A DNA stretch of 21,671 nucleotides from contig JAZQQZ010000004.1 in the NCBI GenBank assembly GCA_045629305.1, positions 1 through 21,671 of the forward strand, given 5' to 3'. Both the position numbers and the translations under genes were made by a program. The notes below the pieces were generated by a model. It was not told the origin of the DNA, ran no database searches, and saw only the letters and a list, made by a program, of their open reading frames with translations. Position 1 is the first letter of the stretch. The number at the start of each line of letters is the position of its first letter. Source of the DNA: UBA1227 sp045629305 (lineage in GTDB: Bacteria > Bacillota > Clostridia > Oscillospirales > Acutalibacteraceae). Positions 7,748 to 17,865 of the stretch are shown one piece after another.

Positions 7748-7758
7748 TATGATAAAAT
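7730..7758 (+). promoter_or_regulatory. promoter of ndk
   Basis: TTGCAT at 7730-7735 and TAAAAT at 7753-7758 are 17 bp apart, with an extended -10 TGA at 7750-7752. It overlaps the 3' end of the phosphodiesterase gene; no terminator separates the two, so read-through is also possible. Confidence 0.6.
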
Positions 7759-7791
7759 AACTTTTGTTATTAATATATAGGAGTTGTAATT

Positions 7792-8199
7792 ATGGAAAGA
7801 ACTTATATTATGCTTAAGCCAGACTGCGTAGAGCGCGGTCTTATGGGTGAAGTAATCAGCCGTATCGAGAAGAAAGGTTTCGTTATCACAGATATGAAAA
7901 TGATGCATCTTGACGAGGCAATTCTCCGTAAGCACTATGCACATCTTGTAGATAAGCCATTCTTCCCAGACATCGTATCTTATATGATGTCAGGCCCTGT
8001 TGTAGGCATGATCGTAGAAGGCGACAATGCTGTACTTGGCATGCGCGGTATCATGGGCGCTACAAAGTATGAAGAAGCACTTGCTGGTACAATCCGTGGT
8101 GACTTCGCTACATCAACAAGTTCTAATATTATTCATGGTTCTGACTCAGTTGAAAACGCAGAACTTGAAATTAAACGTTTCTTCGGCGAGAACGCATAA
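7792..8199 (+). CDS. ndk: nucleoside diphosphate kinase
   Basis: Ndk transfers the gamma phosphate from ATP to other (deoxy)nucleoside diphosphates through a phosphohistidine. The 135-residue protein has the active-site His at H115 in the signature NIIHGSDSVENA (112-123), the N-terminal MLKPD motif, and the nucleotide-binding GTIRGDFA (99-106). One small departure is GATKYEEALAGT in place of the common GATNPxxAxPGT before this motif. TAGGAG (7778-7783) precedes the ATG. It appears monocistronic: own promoter at 7730-7758 and a strong terminator at 8211-8246. Confidence 0.97.
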   Translation: MERTYIMLKPDCVERGLMGEVISRIEKKGFVITDMKMMHLDEAILRKHYAHLVDKPFFPDIVSYMMSGPVVGMIVEGDNAVLGMRGIMGATKYEEALAGTIRGDFATSTSSNIIHGSDSVENAELEIKRFFGENA

Positions 8200-8210
8200 G
8201 TATAAAATTT

Positions 8211-8246
8211 AGGAGCTTAAAGCAACCGCTTTAAGCTCCTTTTTTT
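8211..8246 (+). terminator. strong terminator of ndk
   Basis: A perfect 13-bp stem, arms 8211-8223 and 8228-8240, with an AACC loop and seven T at 8240-8246. The T run runs into the stop codon of the convergent macro-domain gene. On the minus strand the same hairpin is followed by only three A and four T, so it would end that transcript less well. Confidence 0.92.
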
Positions 8247-8748
8247 ATGCCATATTTTGGAAAACTTCCATTGCAAGATCATACTCTGAAGTGCCGTAGG
8301 TTACGATGTTAATTTCCATCTCTTTTTCTTTAAGAAATGCTTTCGCTTCTTCAATGGCAATCCTTATCGCATCGCTCTTCGGGTAGCCATATACGCCGCT
8401 TGAAATCAGTGGGAAAGCTATGCTTTCACAGCCGTTTTCTGCGGCGAGTGCGAGGCAATTTCTATAGCATGAGCGGAGGTAGTTCTCCTCGCCGTGATTG
8501 CCACCACACCAGATAGGGCCAACGGTGTGAATTATGTATTTACAAGGCATATTATATCCGCCTGTGATCTTAGCTTCGCCGGTCTCGCAACCACCGAGTG
8601 TGCGGCATTCGGCGAGGAGTTCTCTGCCTGCCGCTCTGTGTATTGCGCCGTCAACGCCACCGCCACCAAGAAGGCTCTTGTTGGCCGCGTTGACCACCGC
8701 GTCACAAGGCAGTTTTGTGATGTCTGTATGAAGGATTTTTACTGACAT
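8245..8748 (-). CDS. macro domain protein, probable O-acetyl-ADP-ribose / ADP-ribosyl deacylase
   Basis: Macro domains of this MacroD/YmdB type bind ADP-ribose and remove acetyl or ADP-ribosyl groups. The motifs are VVNAAN (18-23), the GGGGVDGAIHRAAG loop (28-41) with D33, and the phosphate loop ISSGVYGYP (115-123). The ATG at 8748 gives 167 residues and has AGGTGA five bases upstream; an in-frame GTG three codons earlier (8757) has no ribosome binding site because that same site overlaps it. It is the only minus-strand gene here and stands alone, converging on ndk and diverging from rpoB. Codon use does not look foreign by eye. I see no partner ADP-ribosyltransferase in the window. Confidence 0.93.
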   Translation of the reverse strand: MSVKILHTDITKLPCDAVVNAANKSLLGGGGVDGAIHRAAGRELLAECRTLGGCETGEAKITGGYNMPCKYIIHTVGPIWCGGNHGEENYLRSCYRNCLALAAENGCESIAFPLISSGVYGYPKSDAIRIAIEEAKAFLKEKEMEINIVTYGTSEYDLAMEVFQNMA

Positions 8749-8781
8749 ATTTGTCACCTAAATTCTCAAAACTTTGGTCCT

Positions 8782-8790
8782 ATTATAACA
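8782..8790 (-). promoter_or_regulatory. promoter of the macro-domain gene, extended -10
   Basis: Read on the minus strand, TGTTATAAT (8790 to 8782) is an extended -10 box with perfect TATAAT. No good -35 is found at 17 bp, which is common for extended -10 promoters. Transcription would start near 8775, about 27 bases before the ATG. Confidence 0.6.
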
Positions 8791-8843
8791 CGGAAAAGTA
8801 CAAAACGCGAGGGTGGGTGTATTATATAGTTTAAAAATTTATA

Positions 8844-8878
8844 TTGACACTGGGCGTGCGGTAGTGTAAAATACTGCC
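8844..8878 (+). promoter_or_regulatory. promoter of rpoB-rpoC with inverted repeat over the -10
   Basis: TTGACA (8844-8849) and TAAAAT (8867-8872) are exactly 17 bp apart. GGTAGT (8860-8865) and ACTGCC (8873-8878) form an inverted repeat with one G-T pair, flanking the -10 element. Transcription would start near 8879, leaving a leader of about 98 bases before rpoB. A second TATAAT at 8896-8901 lacks a -35. Confidence 0.75.
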
Positions 8879-8933
8879 ACTTTCGTCTTTTTTCTTATAA
8901 TATATTTATTTATATATAGGGAAAAACGAGCGA

Positions 8934-8956
8934 TTCTAAACTATTTTCTAAACTAT
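8934..8956 (+). repeat. 12-bp-period tandem repeat just before rpoB
   Basis: TTCTAAACTAT occurs at 8934-8944 and again at 8946-8956, one base apart. It lies in the rpoB leader directly before the ribosome binding site GGAGTG (8961-8966). Confidence 0.8.
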
Positions 8957-8976
8957 GAACGGAGTGATTAGACAGT

Positions 8977-11900
8977 ATGGTAAAGGTTAAACCAACCCAG
9001 CTCGGCACAACCACTCGAATGAACTTCGCGAAGATCGAAGAGGTTATGGAAATGCCTAACCTCATCGAGGTTCAGAAGAATTCATATCAGTGGTTCCTTG
9101 ATGTCGGTCTCAAAGAAGTCTTCAAAGACATCTCTGAGATTACTGACTACACAGGAAACCTTGTACTTGAGTTCGTCGATTACAAAATGGACGAGACTCC
9201 TAAGTACACTGTTAAGGAGTGCAAGGAGAGAGACGCAACATACGCAGCACCTCTTCGTGTAAAGGCACGACTTATCAACAAGGAAACTGGCGAAATCAAA
9301 GAGTCTGACGTTTATATGGGTGACTTCCCTCTTATGACAGAGAGCGGTACATTCGTAATCAACGGTGCAGAACGCGCTATTGTTTCACAGCTTGTTCGTT
9401 CACCTGGTGTTTACTTTGACATGACACACGATAAGACAGGTAAGGAGCTCTATGCTTCAACTGTTATTCCTAACCGTGGCGCATGGCTTGAGTATGAGTC
9501 AGATCAGAACGATCTTTTCTATGTTCGAATTGATAAGAACAGAAAACTCTACATCACAACTTTCATCCGTGCTCTTGGTCTTGGCACCAACAAAGAGATT
9601 CTTGATTTCTTTGGCCCAGATGAAAGAATTATGGCAACACTCGAAAGAGATTCTACTAAGAACGCTGAAGAGGCACTTCTTGAAGTTTACAAGAAGCTCC
9701 GCCCAGGCGAGCCACCAACGCTTGAGACAGCACAGGCTCACCTCGATGGTCTCTTCTTTGACGCTCACCGTTACGACCTCTCTCGTGTAGGCCGTTATAA
9801 GTACAACAAGAAACTTGCTATCTCTGCACGTCTTGTTGGCAATAAGCTCGCAGAGCCAATCGTAAACGAGGAGACAGGTGAACTCCTCGCAGAGAAGGGT
9901 GAAATTATCACCGCTGAGAAGGCTTACGAAATCGAGCAGGCAGGCGTTATGACTTGCTCACTCGACTGCGACGGCAAAGCAATCAAACTCATCTCTAACG
10001 GTATGGTTGATGCCCTTCCTTACTTAAAGGGTCTCAAGATTACTGAGGACGAGCTTGAAGAAATTGCAATCAATGAGAAGGTACGCTACAACGTACTCAT
10101 GGAAATTCTTTCTCAGAATTCCAAGAAGAAGGACGTTCTCGCTGCTCTCGCAGAGCGCTGCGACGACCTTATTCCAAAGCATATTATTATCGACGATATC
10201 TTTGCATCAATTAACTACATGAACTGCCTTGCATCTAATGTAGGTACAATTGACGACATTGACCATCTCGGTAACCGCCGTATTCGTTCAGTCGGCGAAT
10301 TACTCCAGAATCAGTTTAGAATTGGATTTACACGTATGGAGAGAGTTGTACGTGAGCGTATGTCTCTCCAGGCACAGGAACCAGACAAGGCAACTCCTCA
10401 GGCACTCATCAACATCAGACCTGTTGTTGCAGCAGTTAAGGAGTTCTTCGGTTCTTCACCACTTTCACAGTTCATGGATCAGACCAACCCACTTGCTGAA
10501 CTTACTCACAAGCGTCGTCTGTCTGCCCTCGGTCCTGGCGGTCTTTCACGTGACCGTGCTGGATTCGAAGTTCGTGACGTTCACTACAGCCACTATGGTC
10601 GTATGTGTCCTATCGAGACTCCAGAAGGTCCTAATATCGGACTTATCTCTTACCTCGCTACTTTTGCTCGTATCAACAAGTACGGCTTCATCGAAGCACC
10701 TTTCCGTAAGGTGGACAAGAAGACAGGTAAGGTTCTCGACGAGGTTGTATACATGACAGCCGATGTCGAGGATGAATATAGAGTTGCACAGGCCAACGAA
10801 CCTCTTGATAAAGATGGTCGTTTCACAAGAGAAAAGGTTACTATCCGTTATCGTGATGAATTTGCCGAAGTTGATCGTTCAGTTCCTGATTACATGGACG
10901 TATCACCAAGAATGCTTGTATCTGTAGCTACAGCTATGATTCCATTCCTTGAGAACGACGATGCTAACCGTGCCCTCATGGGATCTAACATGCAACGTCA
11001 GGCAGTACCTCTTATGAAGACTGTTGCTCCTTTCGTTGGAACAGGTATGGAGCGTAAAGCAGCTGTTGACTCAGGTGTTGTAGTTCTTGCAAAGAATGCA
11101 GGTAAAGTTATTCACGTTGATGCAACAACAATTGAAATCGAGACCAAGAATGGTTCTATCGATACATACGAACTTATCAAGTTCATGCGTTCTAACCAGG
11201 GCACTTGTATCAACCAGCGCCCAATCGTTTCACTCGGTGAAAAGGTTGAGGCAAAGCAGGTTATCGCAGATGGTCCTGCAACAGCCAACGGTGAAATCTC
11301 ACTTGGTAAGAACGCTCTCATCGGTTTCATGACTTGGGAAGGTTACAACTACGAGGATGCTGTTCTCCTTAATGAAAAGATTGTACGCGATGACGTATAC
11401 ACATCAATTCATATTGAAGAGTATGAACTCGAAGCTCGTGACACCAAGCTCGGACCTGAAGAGATCACACGTGATATTCCAAACGTAGGTGAGGAAGCTC
11501 TTTCTGACCTCGATGAGTTTGGTATTATCCGTATTGGTGCTGAGGTTCACTCAGGTGATATCCTTGTTGGTAAGGTAACACCAAAGGGTGAGACTGAGCA
11601 GACAGCAGAAGAGAGACTTCTTCGTGCCATCTTCGGTGATAAGGCACGTGAAGTTCGTGATACATCACTCCGTGTTCCTCACGGTGAGTACGGTATCGTT
11701 GTAAACGTTGAAGTATTCACAAGAGAGAACTCTGACGAGTTGTCACCTGGCGTAAATAAGGTTGATCGCTGCTACATCGCTCAGAAGAGAAAGATTCAAG
11801 TCGGCGATAAGATGGCCGGTCGTCACGGTAACAAGGGTGTTGTATCTCGCATTCTTCCTCAGGAGGATATGCCATTCCTTCCTGACGGTACTCCACTTGA

Positions 11901-12885
11901 TATCGTTCTTAACCCACTGGGCGTACCTTCCCGAATGAACATCGGTCAGGTACTTGAAGTAAACATGGGTATGGCAGCCCGTTCAAAGGGCTGGAAGGTT
12001 ATGACACCTGTATTCGATGGTGCTCATGAAGAAGATATCCAGTACTTCCTTACAGAATCAAAGATTCTTGCAGAGGGCACACCTGCCATGCAGCAGATGG
12101 TTCTCGACTATGAAGCTAAGAATGAGGAAAGAGGATTTGATCTTCTCGAACTCATTGAACTTCTTAAATCAAATACAACAGATGAAAAAGAACTCAAGTT
12201 CCTCGACGATGCATATCAGGCTCGCGATGGTAAGACAGTTCTTATGGATGGCCGTACAGGTAAGCCACTCGGCGACAGAGTTACAGTCGGCGTAATGTAC
12301 TACCTCAAGCTCCATCATCTTGTTGACGATAAGATTCATGCCCGTTCAACCGGTCCTTACTCACTCGTTACTCAGCAGCCACTTGGTGGTAAAGCTCAGT
12401 TCGGTGGTCAGCGTTTCGGTGAAATGGAAGTTTGGGCACTTGAAGCTTACGGTGCAGCTTATACACTTCAGGAAATTCTTACTGTCAAGTCTGACGATAT
12501 CGTAGGTCGAGTTAAGACATACGAAGCTATTGTTAAGGGACAGAGTGTTCCGAAGTCAGGCGTTCCGGAATCATTCAAGGTACTTATCAAAGAGCTCCAG
12601 GCTCTTGGCCTTGACGTTAAGGTTCTTGATAAAGACGACAACGAAATTGACCTCAGACAGAACTTTGATGGTGATGATATCGGATTCCGTCTCGTTGAAA
12701 ACGAAGACATGAAGACCGTAAACAATGCTGAAGGCGCAGAAGGCTTTACAGTTCTCGGTGCAGACGGAGAACCTGAAGTAGCAGAAGCAGACGGAGAACC
12801 TGAGTTCTTCGTAGAAGAAGCTTCTCCGGCATCAGCAGACGATTTCATTTCTGATATTTCAGGAATGGACAGCTTCGACGAATAA
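8977..12885 (+). CDS. rpoB: RNA polymerase beta subunit
   Basis: Beta subunit of the core RNA polymerase, 1302 residues, about 100 longer than in Bacillus. The N-terminus (MNFAKIEEVMEMPNLIEVQKNSYQ region) and all fork, rifampicin-pocket and flap regions are recognisable. The rifampicin region is residues 492-518; D501, H511 and S516 (E. coli 516, 526, 531) are the sensitive type, but residue 495 is Pro where E. coli has Gln510. HYGRMCPIETPEGPNIGLI follows, and later KMAGRHGNKGVVS with the conserved lysines. The extra length is partly an acidic C-terminal tail after about 1235 that contains a duplicated ADGEPE. GGAGTG lies 10 bases before the ATG. It has its own promoter, and rplJ/rplL are not upstream. 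Confidence 0.98.
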   Translation: MVKVKPTQLGTTTRMNFAKIEEVMEMPNLIEVQKNSYQWFLDVGLKEVFKDISEITDYTGNLVLEFVDYKMDETPKYTVKECKERDATYAAPLRVKARLINKETGEIKESDVYMGDFPLMTESGTFVINGAERAIVSQLVRSPGVYFDMTHDKTGKELYASTVIPNRGAWLEYESDQNDLFYVRIDKNRKLYITTFIRALGLGTNKEILDFFGPDERIMATLERDSTKNAEEALLEVYKKLRPGEPPTLETAQAHLDGLFFDAHRYDLSRVGRYKYNKKLAISARLVGNKLAEPIVNEETGELLAEKGEIITAEKAYEIEQAGVMTCSLDCDGKAIKLISNGMVDALPYLKGLKITEDELEEIAINEKVRYNVLMEILSQNSKKKDVLAALAERCDDLIPKHIIIDDIFASINYMNCLASNVGTIDDIDHLGNRRIRSVGELLQNQFRIGFTRMERVVRERMSLQAQEPDKATPQALINIRPVVAAVKEFFGSSPLSQFMDQTNPLAELTHKRRLSALGPGGLSRDRAGFEVRDVHYSHYGRMCPIETPEGPNIGLISYLATFARINKYGFIEAPFRKVDKKTGKVLDEVVYMTADVEDEYRVAQANEPLDKDGRFTREKVTIRYRDEFAEVDRSVPDYMDVSPRMLVSVATAMIPFLENDDANRALMGSNMQRQAVPLMKTVAPFVGTGMERKAAVDSGVVVLAKNAGKVIHVDATTIEIETKNGSIDTYELIKFMRSNQGTCINQRPIVSLGEKVEAKQVIADGPATANGEISLGKNALIGFMTWEGYNYEDAVLLNEKIVRDDVYTSIHIEEYELEARDTKLGPEEITRDIPNVGEEALSDLDEFGIIRIGAEVHSGDILVGKVTPKGETEQTAEERLLRAIFGDKAREVRDTSLRVPHGEYGIVVNVEVFTRENSDELSPGVNKVDRCYIAQKRKIQVGDKMAGRHGNKGVVSRILPQEDMPFLPDGTPLDIVLNPLGVPSRMNIGQVLEVNMGMAARSKGWKVMTPVFDGAHEEDIQYFLTESKILAEGTPAMQQMVLDYEAKNEERGFDLLELIELLKSNTTDEKELKFLDDAYQARDGKTVLMDGRTGKPLGDRVTVGVMYYLKLHHLVDDKIHARSTGPYSLVTQQPLGGKAQFGGQRFGEMEVWALEAYGAAYTLQEILTVKSDDIVGRVKTYEAIVKGQSVPKSGVPESFKVLIKELQALGLDVKVLDKDDNEIDLRQNFDGDDIGFRLVENEDMKTVNNAEGAEGFTVLGADGEPEVAEADGEPEFFVEEASPASADDFISDISGMDSFDE
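12760..12803 (+). repeat. in-frame direct repeat in the rpoB 3' end
   Basis: A 17-bp sequence, GCAGACGGAGAACCTGA, occurs at 12760-12776 and 12787-12803, offset by 27 bp. It encodes two copies of ADGEPE in the acidic RpoB tail, consistent with a small slippage-type duplication. Confidence 0.85.
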
Positions 12886-12906
12886 TCAAAGAAAAGAGGT
12901 CACCAA

Positions 12907-16605
<3,699 letters not shown>

Positions 16606-16627
16606 GAAAAAACGCTAGTTTTGGCTG

Positions 16628-16656
16628 TTGACATTGGTTTGTCAATGGTATAGAAT
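16628..16656 (+). promoter_or_regulatory. rpsL promoter with palindromic -35
   Basis: TTGACA (16628-16633) and TAGAAT (16651-16656) are 17 bp apart. The -35 is one arm of an inverted repeat TTGACA-N6-TGTCAA (16628-16645) that fills most of the spacer, a possible operator. Transcription would start near 16663, giving a leader of about 120 bases. Confidence 0.75.
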
Positions 16657-16694
16657 AGCAAATTGTCGTGGTATGTTTACCACAAAGTAACGGT

Positions 16695-16739
16695 CTATCA
16701 GGAGAACTTCCGAAAGCGATTTCGGGAGCTCTCCTATAG
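16695..16739 (+). promoter_or_regulatory. long hairpin with GNRA loop in the rpsL leader
   Basis: In RNA, CUAU (16695-16698) pairs with AUAG (16736-16739), then after one bulged C, AGGAGA pairs with UCUCCU, one A/C mismatch, and CUUCCGAAA (16707-16715) pairs with UUUCGGGAG (16720-16728), closed by a GCGA tetraloop. That is 19 pairs including one G-U. No T run follows, so it is not a standard terminator. It lies between the promoter and the rpsL ribosome binding site and may be a protein-binding or mRNA-stabilising element. Confidence 0.7.
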
Positions 16740-16782
16740 CAATATATTTACATTTTCACATTATTTTCAGGAGGTGAAAGTA

Positions 16783-17202
16783 TTGCCAACCTTTAACCAG
16801 CTTGTACGTCAGGGTAGAAAAACTACCGAGAAGAAAGCTAAGGCTCCGGCTCTTCTTAAGGGTCTCAACTCTAAGAAGAACGTAATGACAGATGTTCAGT
16901 CACCACAGAAGCGTGGCGTTTGCACAGCTGTTAAGACTGCAACACCTAAGAAGCCTAACTCTGCTCTTCGTAAGATCGCCAGAGTTCGTCTTACAAACGG
17001 TATTGAAGTTTCTGCTTACATCCCAGGTGTAGGCCACAACCTTCAGGAGCACTCAGTTGTACTTATCAGAGGCGGACGTGTTAAGGACCTTCCAGGTGTA
17101 CGTTACCATATTATCCGTGGTACTCTCGATACACAGGGTGTTACTGACAGAATGCAGTCCCGCTCAAAGTACGGTGCTAAGAAGCCAAAGGCTAAGAAGT
17201 AA
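16783..17202 (+). CDS. rpsL: 30S ribosomal protein S12
   Basis: S12 sits at the decoding centre and affects accuracy. With the TTG start at 16783 the protein has 139 residues and begins MPTFNQLVRQGRK, the expected S12 start; the strong site AGGAGGTGA (16770-16778) lies five bases upstream, while the open frame that reaches back to 16663 covers the leader hairpin and cannot be coding. SPQKRGVCT (40-48), TPKKPNSALRK (54-64) and GGRVKDLPGVRYH (97-109) are intact. The lysines that change in streptomycin-resistant strains (the KK at 56-57 and K101) are the wild type. First gene of an rpsL-rpsG-fusA unit. Confidence 0.97.
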   Translation: MPTFNQLVRQGRKTTEKKAKAPALLKGLNSKKNVMTDVQSPQKRGVCTAVKTATPKKPNSALRKIARVRLTNGIEVSAYIPGVGHNLQEHSVVLIRGGRVKDLPGVRYHIIRGTLDTQGVTDRMQSRSKYGAKKPKAKK

Positions 17203-17374
17203 TCCATCGACTTCCGTAAACAGATGGAGTAATTAGAGTTCAATCTTCTTGCAGGCTGCGCAATACTTTTGCGTAACAATGTGACAGTGTAAACATATTG
17301 CAGGTCTCATTGGCGCCACGAGAAATTGTCACTCGAGTACCTATGATATCATTAATATGAAGGAGGGAAGCGAC
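17203..17374 (+). promoter_or_regulatory. structured rpsL-rpsG spacer, possible autoregulatory leader
   Basis: This 172-base gap is far longer than others in the unit (about 20 bases before fusA). It holds TCCATC/GATGGA (17203-17208 with 17223-17228), CGCAA/TTGCG (17259-17263 with 17269-17273), a long-range GTGACAGT/ATTGTCAC pair (17281-17288 with 17325-17332), the palindromes TGGCGCCA (17311-17318), ACTCGAGT (17331-17338) and ATGATATCAT (17343-17352), and two copies of TTGCAGG. No good promoter is seen. In E. coli, S7 binds the rpsL-rpsG spacer to control translation; whether this one does is inference. Confidence 0.5.
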
Positions 17375-17845
17375 GTGCCAAGAAGAGGCCAGATTGCAAA
17401 ACGTGACGTTTTGCCAGATCCGCTTTACAACTCAAAGCTCGTTACACGTCTTATCAACAGCGTAATGCTCGACGGTAAGAAGGGTGTTGCCCAGAAAATC
17501 GTGTACGGTGCTTTCGAAATTATCAACGAAAAGACAGGCAGAGAACCTCTCGAAGTTTTCGAAGAGGCTATGGAAAACGTAATGCCTGTACTTGAGGTAA
17601 AAGCTCGCCGTGTAGGTGGTGCTACATACCAGGTTCCAATCGAAGTTCGTCCAGAGAGAAGACAGACTCTCGGTCTTCGTTGGATCACACTTTACGCTCG
17701 TCAGCGTTCTGAAAGAACAATGAAGGAGAGACTCGCTAACGAGATTCTCGATGCTGTAAACCAGACAGGTGCTGCATTTAAGAAGCGTGAAGATACCCAT
17801 AAGATGGCTGAAGCTAATAAGGCTTTTGCTCATTTCAGATGGTAA
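17375..17845 (+). CDS. rpsG: 30S ribosomal protein S7
   Basis: S7 nucleates assembly of the 30S head and lies near the E site. The GTG at 17375 gives 156 residues starting MPRRGQIAKRDVLPDP, the standard S7 start, with AAGGAGGG (17360-17367) seven bases upstream. An ATG at 17357 is in frame, but the ribosome binding site lies inside that extension, so it is rejected. The GGATYQVPIEVRPERR segment (about 86-101) and the C-terminal AEANKAFAHFRW are typical. fusA follows after 20 bases. The long spacer before this gene could be the place of feedback control by S7. Confidence 0.97.
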   Translation: MPRRGQIAKRDVLPDPLYNSKLVTRLINSVMLDGKKGVAQKIVYGAFEIINEKTGREPLEVFEEAMENVMPVLEVKARRVGGATYQVPIEVRPERRQTLGLRWITLYARQRSERTMKERLANEILDAVNQTGAAFKKREDTHKMAEANKAFAHFRW

Positions 17846-17865
17846 TAAGGGCTTGGAGGTAACCA

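Noticed and set aside
8749..8757. GTG start for the macro-domain gene
   Set aside because: It overlaps the AGGTGA ribosome binding site that serves the ATG at 8748.
10250..10756. 168-codon alternative frame inside rpoB
   Set aside because: Product is rich in Ser, Leu and Val as expected from a shifted frame of a highly conserved gene; no independent signal.
16695..16745. rpsL leader hairpin as a terminator of rpoC
   Set aside because: No T run follows the stem, and it lies downstream of the rpsL promoter.
16663..16782. 40-residue N-terminal extension of S12
   Set aside because: It crosses the leader hairpin, and the TTG at 16783 gives the exact S12 start after a strong AGGAGGTGA.
17357..17374. 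ATG at 17357 as rpsG start
   Set aside because: The ribosome binding site AAGGAGGG lies inside this extension and points to the GTG at 17375.
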